DNA of 64,000 nt from Chromera velia (taxonomy: Eukaryota; Sar; Chromeraceae): contig JAHBMJ010001106.1 of assembly GCA_018398765.1 (NCBI GenBank), positions 69,969 to 133,968 of the forward strand. The letters run 5' to 3'. The translations under genes were made by a program, and so were the position numbers. Below are positions 1-12,137 of the stretch, in pieces. Under the pieces are notes generated by a model, which made no database searches, was not told the origin of the DNA, and saw nothing but the letters and a program-made list of their open reading frames with translations. Every line of letters begins with the position of its first letter. Positions within the stretch are counted from its first letter, which is position 1.

Positions 1-1269
1 ATCGAAAGCAGAAAGGCGCTGTGGCTATTTGAGAAAGCCTTTTTCTTAGCTTTCCTCCCTCATGTCTTCTCTACTTAGCCTTTTGCTGTCTCGCTTGTAG
101 CCACAGAGCCCGAGCTCTCCTCCTTCGCTCCCCTACGTCCCTCTGCTGCACTCACTGGGGACTATTCTGTTGGGGTAGGGGACGTTGTTACTTGCAGGTG
201 GGAAAGCAGTAACAGCAGTACGGAAGAGTGGTTTGTCAGCAAAGTTTTAGACTTAATTGATCCATCTGATGTGCACCCAACAACAAAAAAAGGAAGAAGT
301 TTGGGGGTATCTTGGATTGCCTTTGTTGAAGAGAATGCCGAATTTTCCGCTTGTATCATTTTATATGAACAAATTTCTTCTTCAGATAACACAACAGAGT
401 TTAAACCACTTTTATTCCGTTGCACGTTAACGCTGAGAACTGATAACACACCCCTTTCTGCTGTTTTTTTCTGGTTGCATTCGGCAGTTTTGGTTGGGGG
501 GGGGTAACGGTGAATAACGATGAGCTTGCTCGTGCAGACAGTCAGTTTAATGATATGATTAAGCGTGAAAGTGATGAAAAGGATGAAAGCTGAAGGAGAG
601 TTGAGTCATATGGTTTTAAAATCATATCAGCTGGTATTAATGAAGTGATTTAAAGTAGGTTATACCAGGTTACATAAGGTTTAGGTAGATTAAGTGTTAG
701 GTTACATAACGATGTTTTTATTACTCTTAGAACCCTAAGTGGCAACATAATAAAAACCTTAAATAACCATCATAAATCATGATGTTACAAGTCTTTTTTT
801 AAGTTCATGAAGGTTCTTTTAGATAAAGAACCGCATTGAGCATACTTTTAGATGTCTAGAGTGTTTTACATACTTGAAGGGGGGGGTATAAAATTAATTT
901 TTATTTTTTTTTTTTTAGTGAAATACCCTAGAGTGAGGAGAGGAGGGAGAAAAGAGAAATTCTTTTCGTTCATGGGGGCATATACAGGATCCGAGGGCAT
1001 AAGAAGAGCAGATGAATCAAAAAAGAAAGAAAAAGAAAGAACAACGTGCTGTAGGGCAAAATCAGCTTACAGGCCTGAAGTGGCAGAGGACTAAGCTCTC
1101 AAAAGAAAAGGATATGCAAAAAAGTGATTGATGGCAGTTGTTTCTTCTCCTACTTTAAAAAAGGTGTACAGGCCCGGAAAAGAGACGTCAACACCCAGCC
1201 TCTTACACTATAAGGACAAGCCGTGGAGAGGAATTAAGTTAGAGCATTCACACAAACGAATTAGCCACC
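1..1269. other. No gene recognised
   Basis: Short frames occur on both strands, but none has a recognisable domain, a start context or splice partners. The stretch is moderately AT-rich with homopolymer runs, for example a G run near 498 and a T run near 903. I see no RNA gene or ordered repeat in it. Confidence 0.5.
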
Positions 1270-1273
1270 TACT

Positions 1274-1560
1274 CTACTCGTCTGGAAGGTTGCCATGGCT
1301 GCAGGCTGAGACACGAAAAGGCATGCACGTGTCTATTTCATTCTCTTCCCTGTTTTTGTCAGGCAAGCAGATAGTCCTCTCCCACGTCAGACCTTCCGGC
1401 ATTTGTGTGCCCAACTTTCTATTCATGTCACCAACAAGAATGCGCAGGTCCTCCAAAGGCACTTGACATAACGCGTCTATCACCTCCTCCCTTTTTTTAT
1501 CTCAGAACTCTCTATCCTTCTGTCTCAGTTCTGACCTCTTAGGCAGAAAATAAACACAAA
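1274..1560 (-). pseudogene. LINE-type retrotransposon endonuclease fragment
   Basis: Read on the minus strand, this gives a stretch that includes DKKREEVIDAL followed by DLRILVGDMNRKLGTQ. That pattern (a helix ending in KR.EVID, then hydrophobics, then G-D-x-N-x-x-x-G) is typical of the apurinic endonuclease (EEP) domain of non-LTR retrotransposons, where GDFN is the usual active-site motif; here Phe is replaced by Met. An in-frame stop lies just upstream, between REF and DKK, and no reverse transcriptase follows. I read it as a dead, truncated copy. Family membership is inferred from this one motif region. Confidence 0.45.
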
Positions 1561-1737
1561 AAACATGCAGAACTCTCTTGACTGCCTCCCGCTTTTTTGA
1601 AAAGAAAGATGCTTTTACCGACAGACGGACCAAGTTTTGGCTCACGAGCTCCCACTCTGGCTGCAGTTCATTCATCAGTGAGCTCCTAGCTAGGATGCAT
1701 ACCCCTCCTGTAATGGACCTGTATGTGCTTCCGCGTG

Positions 1738-1956
1738 GACTCAGACCTTAGCCGATTTGTCTGAAATTTTTTGTACTGGTCCCGAAGTGAGGGGGGTCAG
1801 GGACCCCAAAATGACCTTAAACAACCACTTTCAAAATTGTTTCTAACGAGTTCCTAACCATATATCAACCCTTAAAAACACTTTAATAAGCGTCCAATGT
1901 GCTATATTTGCACTGATCCCGAAGTTAATCCAGATAAATCGGCTAGGTTCTGAGTC
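1738..1956. mobile_element. Small inverted-repeat (MITE-like) element
   Basis: The 26 bases at 1738-1763 (starting GACTCAGACC, ending TTTGTCTG) recur as the reverse complement at 1931-1956 with three or four mismatches. The element is about 219 bp and encodes nothing. Inside it, a phrase of about 15 bp (ACTGGTCCCGAAGT near 1775 and ACTGATCCCGAAGT near 1912) is repeated in direct orientation. I see no clear target-site duplication. Size and structure suit a miniature inverted-repeat transposable element. Confidence 0.5.
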
Positions 1957-3580
1957 TACATGGATCCCCGACCGACGTGGCCTTCTTTCTTGAACCTTCT
2001 TGCTTAATTTTTCTTCTTGGCCACTCCATGTGACTGAAATTCCTTCCTGTGTATGTTTGTGTCTGCACGTACATAGAGAGAAGGCAGCATAGTGGGGCAT
2101 TTCGTTTCCATTAACACTACGATGTCAGCATCACAAGCAGCTAATTATCGATCAAGAGACTTGTTCTTTATATGAGACAGCAACCCTCCAACGTTCACTG
2201 TTTTCACCGTGACGGTAAGCTTTCTTTCTCCTGCTACCCTGCCCCCCGATTTTATGTCATACAAAGGGGAGAAGGGGGACTGAGTAGAAAAGGGTGCGCA
2301 TAGTGGGGGAAGAGAGGGACGGGATGGTTGAAAGAGCCAAGCAGGGATCGAAGAGGTCGCAGATGGGCGAGAGGAAGAAGAAGAGCAAGAAAATGAAAGA
2401 GAGGAAGGAACAGGAGCAACAGCAGTAGCAGAAGAGGAAGAAGAAGAAGAGGAGGAGGAGGAAGAAGAAGAAGAAGAAGAGAAAGAAGAAGAGAACACTG
2501 TAGATGTGTTGGCTTCCGAGTCCTTAAAAAGCTCCTCAAAGAGCGCCGCCAGATCAGAGTCTTCAGGGACAGGAGCAGAAGCAAGCGGAAAAGAAGAAAA
2601 AGAAGAAGAGGGGAAGACTCTTCTCCTGGAGCATTCATGACCGTCTGCCTTCAACAAAGGCATACTGAAGAAAAAATAAGAAGAGTGACTCATTCTGTGC
2701 ATATACATTAGCGTGCAATTCTGTGTATAAGTGAGATCGCCTCAATTAATTAAGAGCGGCAGCTTATGCAGTTTAAGTTGGCTGAAAAGCTATGAAAAAC
2801 GCTGGAAAATTAAATCAGAACGTGAGATTATATGGGATGATCAATCCGTTTCCACTACATCAGTTAATATAGTTTTGAACTATATATTGAAATATGCAAG
2901 ACTTAGTACCACATAATTAACTGAATTAACTAATTGCGTATATATATGCAAGTTATCAATAAAAACTATATCTGTCTAAATGCGTCTAAGGAATTCTAAG
3001 GACATATACTCTACGATCTTACAATTTCATTTTTATTAGCGCTTTTAATTAATGAAAAAAATATAAGAACCAAGTTAAGTCAGCTTTAACACAATACTAC
3101 ACAGTGTAAATGCAGTAGATACTTTTTTTTAGCGAATTACACAACAATGAATTGTGCAGTTCCACATGAAACTACAAAAGTTTTCGCTAGGGCACTCGCT
3201 TTTTCGTTTGCGGCCTGCAAGCAGGGGGATCGGAGTTCCCAGCAGACCTGACTTCACGGAAGACAGAAAGTGCATGCCGCTAGGCATGCCGCTCAATGGA
3301 AGACTGCCTGCCCATCGGAGAATTGGACTGTAATTTTGACAGCGGACCAAACAAACCTTCTCTGCACGACAACCGTATGCGACAAACGTGTGCGACGTCT
3401 CTGCGAGACAGACGCCGCAACAGTGTGGTATTTCCCTTCATAACAGAGCGGTGAGAACAGCCAGGAAGAAGGAAGGAAAGATGGAAGGCAGTGACTACAC
3501 GAGCACCCGACAAGGGCATCAATTAATCAATCAATCAATAAAAGGCTGTCAGACCGAGCTAACATCCTGATCGATCACCT
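1957..3580. other. Intergenic, low complexity
   Basis: A GAA/GGA-rich purine tract at about 2424-2492 gives long serine- or leucine-rich frames on the minus strand, which look like repeat artefacts. 2730-3130 is strongly AT-rich. I see no supported exon. Confidence 0.5.
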
Positions 3581-3877
3581 TCAGGCATCCATCAGCAAGT
3601 CTGACAGCAACTTAGATGGAAACGAAAGGAAGAATTCAATGAGGTTACTAAAGAAGAGTTGAGGTACCGGCTCTCCACGCAGAGAGGATAAACCGGCCTC
3701 AAAAGGCTTGTCAGACGAGACAGGTAACGCGAGAGTCTCGTCTAGAAATCCTTTCAGCACCTTCCAAGCTGAGCAGGCTCCAAAACAGAAAAAGCAAAGA
3801 ACTAAGAGAAAAGCAAAGAGTCCACACATCCATTTCAGAGAGTTCCACATTGAACGTTTTGGATCGATTGATGCCAT
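3581..3877 (-). CDS. Possible small membrane-anchored protein
   Basis: This is a 98-codon frame starting MASIDPKRSMW. It has one strongly hydrophobic segment near residues 17-35 (FAFLLVLCFFCFGAC), which could be a signal anchor or signal peptide, then a moderately polar region ending in DLLMDA. I do not recognise a family. Support is weak: the frame is short, no intron or partner exon is visible, and the longer upstream part of the frame looks non-coding. It lies downstream of typA on the same strand. It may be chance. Confidence 0.25.
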   Translation of the reverse strand: MASIDPKRSMWNSLKWMCGLFAFLLVLCFFCFGACSAWKVLKGFLDETLALPVSSDKPFEAGLSSLRGEPVPQLFFSNLIEFFLSFPSKLLSDLLMDA

Positions 3878-4778
3878 CGTCTCAAAGGAAGAGTCAGAAT
3901 GGAGGGGGAGCATGCGGCTTTGCACGCCTTCCCCCCTCGTGTTTCCCTCCATGCATCTCATCTCTCTCTCTCTGACAGGCCTTTTGTACTTACTTTTCTC
4001 TTCTCTTCTTGTTTTCATTGTTTGAGAGGGGGGGGGAGGAGAAAGGGAGAGCAGGCAGGGAGAAGGAGGAGGTTCAAGCCAGCAGACGAATTTTCCTCTT
4101 TCAAGCAGTCTTTGTAGTCCCTCAATGAGTCACCAGATGGAGAAGAATCTCATGACATTACTAGGCACCACAATTAAATGAGACAGACCACCGACCTAGG
4201 TCCACTGCACTGCGGCAAAACACATCGAAAAAAGAAAAAGAACGGACTGATGAAATTGGAAACGAAAACGCACCGATCCCTCAACCCCCTCACCCACAGG
4301 GAACATGAAGAAGGAAAGCCTGCTTCCTTCTCGATCCATGTTCTTTCGTTCGTGTGCAAAAGAGCCGGTCCAACCGACAAGAGTGAATTTTTCTTCTTTC
4401 TCGCTCAAAATGTCCTTCCCCTTCTTCCCCACCCCAAGTCCTTCATTCTGCCCACTACTACGAAGGGGCAGGAGGGAGGAGGGGACTCGGCTGCCTCCCT
4501 CCATCGACCCCTCGCGTTTGCCTTCCAGACTGTTTCATTCATCCCTTCCAGGTTTTAATTCGTTAATTATTAGGACGGGTCTCTCCAAAAAGTCAAAGTG
4601 AGCCTTCCAAGCACATCATTCCAAAAAGGGAGCCCAAAGCATCAATCCAATCGAATCCAAACAACACTCTCTCACGCACTCACTCACTCAATCATAGTAC
4701 GGGTCCTCACTCATGCAATCCATCATCTATCCATCCATCCTCAGCCCATCGGTCGATTCATTCGTCTACTTAATTTAT
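3878..4778. other. Region downstream of typA
   Basis: No exon is seen. The sequence has a GGGGAGG purine patch near 4028 and many short TCAATC/CATTC-type repeats between 4610 and 4780, probably 3' untranslated or intergenic DNA. Confidence 0.4.
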
Positions 4779-6515
4779 TTACATTCCTCGGCCCTTGGAC
4801 TCTCTGTTCTTCTTGAGCATGCGGATGCTGTTGGGCGTCACCTCCAAGATCTCATCGGGCTGCAGCCATTCATTCATACATCAAAGAATCAGTCAGCCAA
4901 TCAATGAATCAAAAGGGGACTTTGGTCATCCATCCACCCGGTCAACCGATTGTTCAGTCAGTCGGCACACCGTCAATTCATTTGCCGGTCATTGACCACA
5001 AGAAGCAGAGCAGAGAAAGGCAAACAGGATAAAACGGGGCTGTTACCGAGAAGAGAAAACAAAAAAAGAGCAGAACAGAACCCTTGGATCGAAAGAACCG
5101 CGCCCAGGTGCACCCAACCACCTGGGCCATACAGGGAAGGAACATGCGCACGTACTGATCTCTGGTGGTCCAACCATTACCCCCAACATGATCAATCCAT
5201 GCAACAAGAAAAAGTCACAAACAAACAACGGCAGACAGGCAGAAAGACAGAGAGGAATTGAATGAATGAAGGAGAGAGACAGCTAGAGGCTCACCAACCC
5301 ACATCGATATACTCCACGGCGCTGTCGAGGGTGAGCTCGAGGGGCGTTGCGATTCCCTCGTAGGCCTCCTTCGTTGCAGAGCGCATGTTCGTCAGTCTCT
5401 TCTCCTTGCAGATGTTCACCTGAGTAATCAGTACGAAGCAAGCAGTGGAGGTGAAACAGAAAAGGAGAACCATTTGACAAAACTGAGCCACCCGTGGACT
5501 ATCCGTCAACTTCGCTTCCATCTGTGCAGAGAGAAAAATGACCTCAGAGAGATACAGAGAGAATGAGAGTCGAGAAAAGTGACAGCTAGTCTCCTTTCCT
5601 GGTCAGCTCCAAACCTTACCGCCCCTTTTTCTTTTCTTCCTTTCATCATACACGCAAAGTTTCCACCCCTCCCCCGACTTTCCAGCTCCAAATCACGCAG
5701 CAAACCCACCCACCCGCAGATCGTCGTTTCTGCTGTTGATTCCGACGATCATGCCTCGGTAGATTTTGTCACCCGGGGAAACAAAAATATCGCCACGCTC
5801 CTGCAGACAGACGAAAAAGGAACAGAAGCAAGAGTGAGAAAATGGAGAGTCAGAGGAAGATGACGAGGAAGGTCCAAAGATCACCAAAAGCCGTGTGACA
5901 AACGAAAGAAAGAAAGAAAGGAAGGAAGAAAGAAAGAAAGCAAGCAAGCAAGCAAGCAAGAAAGAAAGAAAGAAAAGAAAGCAAGCTTCCACGAGAGTAG
6001 GCAGCTTTTCCCGAACCCCCCCCCCTCCCCCTTCACCTGCGCGTTCTTGACTCCCTCTCCCGTGCACGTGCCGTCTGCGGTTGCGATCAGACTTCCTCTC
6101 TCTCTCGGCTGGATCACCCCTGCGGAGGGTCTGTACGAGTCGAAAGTCGAGTCGATCACGGCGAATCCCTTGGAGGCCGTGAGAAGCTGAGCAAAAGAGA
6201 AGGAAAGAAGAAAGGTCACGGGGGGGCTTACAATAAGAAAAAGATACAACATCTAATTGGGGAAAAGAAAAGATAGGAGCAAGGAAGAAGACGCAAACAG
6301 CAGGAGGACAAGAGAACGACCTGGGAGAGAGAGCACCAGAGGCTGCCACGAACTGAGGCTGACAGACAGACACCGAACAAGAAAACAAAAAACAAGGAAG
6401 AAAGAAAAAAAGGAATGAATGAATGAATGAATGAATGAAGGCAGGAAGGAAGGAAGAAAGGAAGGAAGGAAGAAAGGAAGAAAGGAAGAAAGGAAGAAAG
6501 GAAGAAAGGAAGAAA

Positions 6516-6548
<33 letters not shown>

Positions 6549-9500
6549 GACGCAGGGAAGGCACACAGACAGACGGGAAGACAGACCTGCGATCTCAATC
6601 CGATGGTTGCTCTTGTGGGGATCAAGTAGAACAGTGTCGTCTGTCCGTTCAGTGTCTCCATGTTGGACATCTCGGCCTTTCTGCAGTCTCTCTCTCACCC
6701 AATTAACACTTCAATCCATGCATGGAAGCTATAAACGCACAGAGATGATCAACCTTCAAGAATCGGTGTTCCCTTCATAACATCAACCGACAAAGAAGAA
6801 GAGGGAGGGCGATTTCAGAGTAGAGGACAGCGGAGGAAGGGGAGAAGTGAATGAAGGCAAAGAAGGGAGGACAGAAGCCAGGAAAAAAATCCCGACGAAA
6901 CCAGAGGGAGGATTGAACTTCGTTCCACGAAAGTCACCGGGAGGATGTAGCCCAAGTCATTCATTGACTTTCTCTCCCAACGCGAAAGAGAGACCGTCCA
7001 TGCATTCAAAAAGCCCCTTCAGACTTCCAACTGACCTTGCAGAGAGGACCTCAATCACAGCTCCCATGTGCTCCTCAGGGACAGTCACTTCCAGAGCCTC
7101 CCAGGGTTCACACTTGACCCCGTCAATCTTCTTCTCAATCACACTGGGGGGTCCAACCATCAGTTCGTATCCCTCTCTTCTCATGTTCTCCACAAGGACC
7201 GTCAAGTGCATCTGGCCTCTCCCAGAGACGATGTAACCCTCTCCCTCACTGTCGAAGTCAACCTTCAAGGCAACATTTCTGCACGCCCCGAGGAAAGCAG
7301 AATGGAGGCATGCAAGGTATGTATGTTCAGACAGCACTAAGCACGACGAGGCCGGAACGTTGTGAAGTTGATCTGTGCTAAGAAAGAAACGAGAGAAGGA
7401 AGAAAGAAAGGAATTCACAACTCCCACTCACTCATTAAAGTTGTTTTCCAACACTCTTTGCGCAGGACAGGGCGGATATCCGCTTTCCATCGCTTTTGCT
7501 TTTCTTGCATCCACCCATCAAAGAGAGAGGAAACCCCACCCACCCACCTGTCGAGCTCCTTCTCGAGTCTATCTCTCAGTTGGTTGATGGTCAGGAACTT
7601 GGAGTCGGGGTCCTTCCCGAGAAGAGGGGAGGTGTTCACCTTGAACGTCATACGGACCTGCAAGCGAAGAGACAAGAAAGTCGAAAAGTTCAACGGACAG
7701 AAAGATCTCCAAAGAGGCATAGACATCCCGTGTAGATACGAAAGGGAGCAAATAGACAGAGGAGAGCCCAGTCCTCATTTGCTGCCAGAGCACCGATGAA
7801 AATACTTTTGAAGGAGGTTAGGTTCCTGAATGATCATCGCTATTACTCTGGGCATTCTGACTGCCCTTGTACATCCTCCCACCCCACGAGTCCCCTCCTT
7901 CATCCCCCTATCCGTCCTTTGCCTTCTTGCTTGCGTCTCAGATATAAGGGATTCCATCAACAACCACATGCAAAATGAACAGACTAGCAAGTAAGCAAGG
8001 CAGACGGAGAGACACACAAGCAGACAGACACCCTGACTGACTGACAGACTGACCGTGGGATCCTCGACCTTGATGGGCTCGAGAGGTCGGGGGTTGTTGA
8101 GGTCAACGACGGTGTCTCCAATGGTGAACTCCTTCAGGCCAGAGAAGCACACGACGTCTCCAGGAACAGCCTTGTCGACTGGCTTCTTTCCAAGATTGTC
8201 GAACACAAACAACTCTCCGATCGTGTCTGCAGAAGAGAAAGGGATGTTTTGTTTTACTTTTCTTTGCTTTTCCTTGGTGACCACGGGCAATCCTGTGGGC
8301 CTGATGGGTCTGTTTTCTGTGTGCATGACCGTGACTCCATATTTTTGTATAGTGTTAGACACTGGGCGCATTTCTTTCTCTTTGTGTGTCTGTACACCTA
8401 TGAGAATTTTTCCCGCCAGTCTCATTTTTACTCAGGTGTTCTTCGCAGCACCACTTGTGTGCTTTGTGAATCTGCTCTGTTTGCCTATGTGCTTCTTTTT
8501 TTTTCCTTTCCTTTTCGTTTACAGCGCATCGCTGACTACTGACTTCTTCTGGGTTCCTCTCCTGGTCTCATGACTCCGACTTGCATTCCCTTCTCGAGAG
8601 TTCCTGCCCCTAGTCTGCCGATCGCAAGTCTGCCTTTGTACTGGTCGAAGTCGATGTTCGTGATCATCATCTGTAGAGGTGCACCCTCAGTGATCACAGG
8701 TCCAGGGAGCTGGAGGACCTTCTTGAAAAGAGGCGTCATCGAGGTCTCCAGCTGGTCGGGCTCGTTGCCAGACTGACCCAAGAGACCGGAGGCGTAGATA
8801 ATCTCGAAGTTTGCCTGATCGTCGGTGGCACCCAACTCCAAGAACAGGTCGAAAGTCTTGTCGACCACCTCACTGACGAGTGGAAAGTCGAAGAAATGGA
8901 AGGGGGGGAGGTTGTTGAAGGGAAAGCAAGGGCAGAAAAGACGAACAAGGAGACAACTTCATCATTCAGGCTCAATTTCAGGAGCAAAAGGCGAATGGAT
9001 CCTGATGACCACACGTTGACGAGAAGAGTTCAAAAGGATCTTAGGCAGAGTTTACTTTGTAAGAACAGTGAGTCAGTGACGACTCAAAAAGGTAAATGGA
9101 ACAATGAGCTCCTTGTCTGTCTGCCTGTTTGCAAAGACTTCGTACTGCAATCTGAAAAAAGGAAGCAACAAGCATTGTCTGACTAAGTCACTGACTCGGG
9201 TCTTGCATTGGGTCGATCCACTTTGTTGATGACGACAACTGCCTTGTTGCCCAGCTCCAGTGCTTTCTTCAGCACGAATCGGGTTTGGGGTTTGGGTCCC
9301 TGTTGGATCAATCGAGAGAAGAAGAAAAGAGACAAAAAGGGGGAGAAGATTTCAAAAACCCACGCCATGATCAAGAGAAAGGATAAAAACGAGTGCGTGC
9401 GTAATCTAGTTCAACAGCAACCATAGTCAATGTAAGTGTTGCAGCAAGAGAAATCTGATTTTGAGGAAGCAACTTTGCCGCAGAAAACACCATGCAGTCA

Positions 9501-10221
9501 ATAGCTCGAAAAATCCGAATTTCACAGTCCCGCCAAACAGAACAGACAAGTTTGCTTAGACCCCATGTACCCCCCCCCCCACAGCAAGTCCATCCAGATC
9601 CGACTGACTTCATTTGCGTCAACGACCAGCAGCACACCATCGACCATATTCATGATTCTCTCCACCTCTCCCCCAAAATCTGCGTGCCCTGGTGTATCGA
9701 CAATGTTGATTTTCGTGCCCTCAAAGTCGATGGCAGTGTTTTTTGCAAGAATGGTAATTCCACGCTCACGCTCTTGGTCGTTGCTGTCCATCACTCTATC
9801 TTGAACCTGCAATGCTTGTATAGAAAGGCAAGCGGGCGCATTTCATGAGAATTCATACACACTGAAGTAAGGTGGCATGGGCGGAATGTGACTCGCCCGA
9901 AAGGTGACTGGAGGCAAAAAGGAGACTGACCACAGCACCGTCACGGAAAACATGGGCCTCCTTAAGCATTGCATCCACAAGAGTGGTCTTGCCGTGGTCG
10001 ACGTGCGCAATGATAGCGATGTTTCTGATGTCGTCCCGCCTCGTTTGCTTCTCTGCCGTCTCCTCTGCAGTAGCCGTCTGCTGAAACAGCTCTGTGAGAA
10101 CAGGACGCGACATCCTGGACCTTCTCGGCATTCCTTCACTGGAGAGAACACCCGACCGGCCCAGCTGGAAGGTCTGGGACGGGACGGCCAGACAGGCCAG
10201 GGCGAAACCTCTCAGCAACAT
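4779..10221 (-). CDS. typA: TypA/BipA translational GTPase, plastid-targeted (12 exons, 658 aa)
   Basis: A ribosome-associated GTPase of the elongation-factor superfamily, implicated in ribosome assembly and stress adaptation. Exons in transcript order: 10221-9931, 9806-9609, 9299-9196, 8872-8544, 8226-8054, 7657-7548, 7278-7036, 6680-6587, 6186-6037, 5800-5714, 5419-5303, 4859-4779. They join in frame to 658 residues, against about 610 in bacteria. GTPase motifs: AHVDHGKT (G1), RGITI (G2), [11 protein letters not shown] (G3), NKVD (G4), then YASGLLG. Domain III ([19 protein letters not shown]) and the TypA-specific C-terminal domain ([20 protein letters not shown]) are intact, and the end matches bacterial TypA. 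The extra 65 N-terminal residues start [16 protein letters not shown] and then become Ser/Arg-rich. This looks like a signal peptide plus transit peptide with Phe near the cut (SQTFQL), as expected for a complex red-type plastid. Targeting is inferred. Several introns carry purine/pyrimidine microsatellites. Confidence 0.96.
5904..5980. repeat. (GAAA/GCAA)n tetranucleotide repeat
   Basis: Lies in the typA intron between the exons at 6037 and 5800. The plus strand is purine-rich, so the transcript carries a pyrimidine tract of CTTT/CTTG type. Confidence 0.9.
6415..6548. repeat. (GAAT)n then (GGAA/GAAA)n repeat
   Basis: About five GAAT units followed by roughly 100 bp of GGAA/GAAA units, in the typA intron between exons 8 and 9. 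It produces long repetitive false frames on both strands. Confidence 0.9.
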
Positions 10222-10585
10222 ACTCAGACAGAGGAAGCGAGAGGGAAAGAGGGGCTTGAGTCACACTGACAGAGCTGAAGGTTGATGGGGGGGCTGAGAA
10301 GGTTAATTATACGATTCCGGATGATCTCGGGCTCCGACTTCAGTAGAAATGGAATGCAGAGGGGAAGAATATCCAACACCAGTAAAATGTCACTTGGTGG
10401 GCAGAGTCTCTAGTTTTTTTCTGTCTCCAAATTAAGTGCACCATGCAAATCGGATTGTGCCCGATGCGTCACGCGCAAATTTCTTGTCTTTTTTGTCACA
10501 GCCGCGGCAGACCGCGCAGGATCGCGCGCGCATTTGCGCGCGAAAGCAAAATGCGCGCGCGAAAGCACGAAAGCACCAACTAAGC

Positions 10586-10617
<32 letters not shown>

Positions 10618-10983
10618 CGGGCAGTGTATCGGTTGATTTGATCAGATTTGTGTGCCATAATGCATGCATGGAAAGACAATCCGACACCCAAGAATTATAC
10701 ATATAAGCCCCAGGAGTGCTCAAGAGGTGTGAGTTCTTTGTCACAGACTTTCTCCTTTTGCTTGCAGTAGTTGCTCCAAAGACGAGAAGCCAAGAAGAAG
10801 AACATACCCGCATTTGATCTCAGACTCCCAGTCAGGTATATAGGCAGGGGGCTCGCGTCTCGACGTTTGGCAAGTCGTGACACAAAATCCGAAAAGACTC
10901 GACGCAGGCTCACTAGCTGATATACACAGCCCAGCTCTGCACAGCTGCTCTAGCATACTCTCAAGGAAGAGCGCATAAGAAAG
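10222..10983. promoter_or_regulatory. Divergent promoter region between typA and the micro-exon gene
   Basis: Two start codons point away from each other across 762 bp. The segment holds a CG-dinucleotide cluster at 10513-10565 with a near-palindrome (GCGCGCATTT... mirrored by ...AAATGCGCGCGC) and a (TA)n tract at about 10585-10613. The 62 bp before the plus-strand start show no TATA box that I trust. That the region drives both genes is inferred from layout only. Confidence 0.45.
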
Positions 10984-11876
10984 ATGGCCAGGTTCCTTTT
11001 ATCGATTGCACTTGCCTTCTGCTGGTGGGACTCTGGAGATGCCATGCTGATGAGCAGGAGGAGACTACACGGGGAGAGCCCCTTTGGACCCTACAAACTC
11101 AAGAAGTGTCAGTCTCGACGAAAATATGATGTTCGACAGATAATCGAGACCCTATCCGCCTGAAGGACTGCAAGCTTGCAAGCAGTCGGTATGCATGCAA
11201 AAGCCCCCATGACGCCGGAATGTCTATATATCTACGTATCGCACTTTCCGTGTTCCGTTTTTCCTGCGGCCAAACAGGTCCCCCCTCCATTCCGTCCCCT
11301 AGAGATTCTCATGAGCGTGTCACCCCCTCCCTTCTTCTCTGCAGCGAGCGACGATGCCGTCACGTGGTATCGGGAAAGTCAGTCAGAGTCCCAAAAGAGA
11401 ATGCATGCATGCATGTAGTGGCTCAAGCAGCTCAGCTCCCCGCCAACCTTCTTGCATGCCTCAGTTGACGTCCACCGTTAACCCCCTTCTCTTTGATCTC
11501 CATCGAGAGAATTTGCCTTCTCGAAAATCTCCCAGCTTCATTCAGATCGTCCCTCCGCCTTCCATCCTCCTGCTTTTTCCATACCTCAGTCTGACTCACC
11601 GTAATTCCGTTCTCAGTCTGACTCACCGCAACCCTTGCCAACGCACACTTCCCATTTCTTACTCATTGATCCACGTCTGTTCCTCTCAAGTCATGACTCA
11701 TTTGGTTTGTCGCTTATCCATTCACTTCCTCGTTGTTGAGCAACCCCTCTGACTTGAGCTCCCCAACGCATTGCAGGCAAGAAGGGAAGTGTGTCACTCG
11801 TTCCTATTCGGCACTTTCCGCCTCTTGTCTTCACTTAAATCACGCGATAGATCGCACAGTAAAAACAATCTGAAAT

Positions 11877-11974
<98 letters not shown>

Positions 11975-12103
11975 CAGGCATGGACAATGAAATCCGTGAG
12001 TTCGATCAGGGGCTTAGGGAAATGATAGAACCTCTGCTCCATCTATTTCTCCGATTTCCCTTTCTGACTTCTTCTCTTTGCTGCCTCCAAGCGGGAAGTG
12101 AAG

Positions 12104-12137
<34 letters not shown>

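Noticed and set aside
2145-2708. 187-residue Ser-rich minus-strand frame
   Set aside because: Produced by a GAA/GGA tract; other frames over the same tract are equally open, with no domain or partner exons.
5693-6670. 325-residue minus-strand frame rich in Phe/Leu/Ser
   Set aside because: It reads through two typA exons and the microsatellite introns between them; the correct frames of those exons differ and are accounted for by the typA model.
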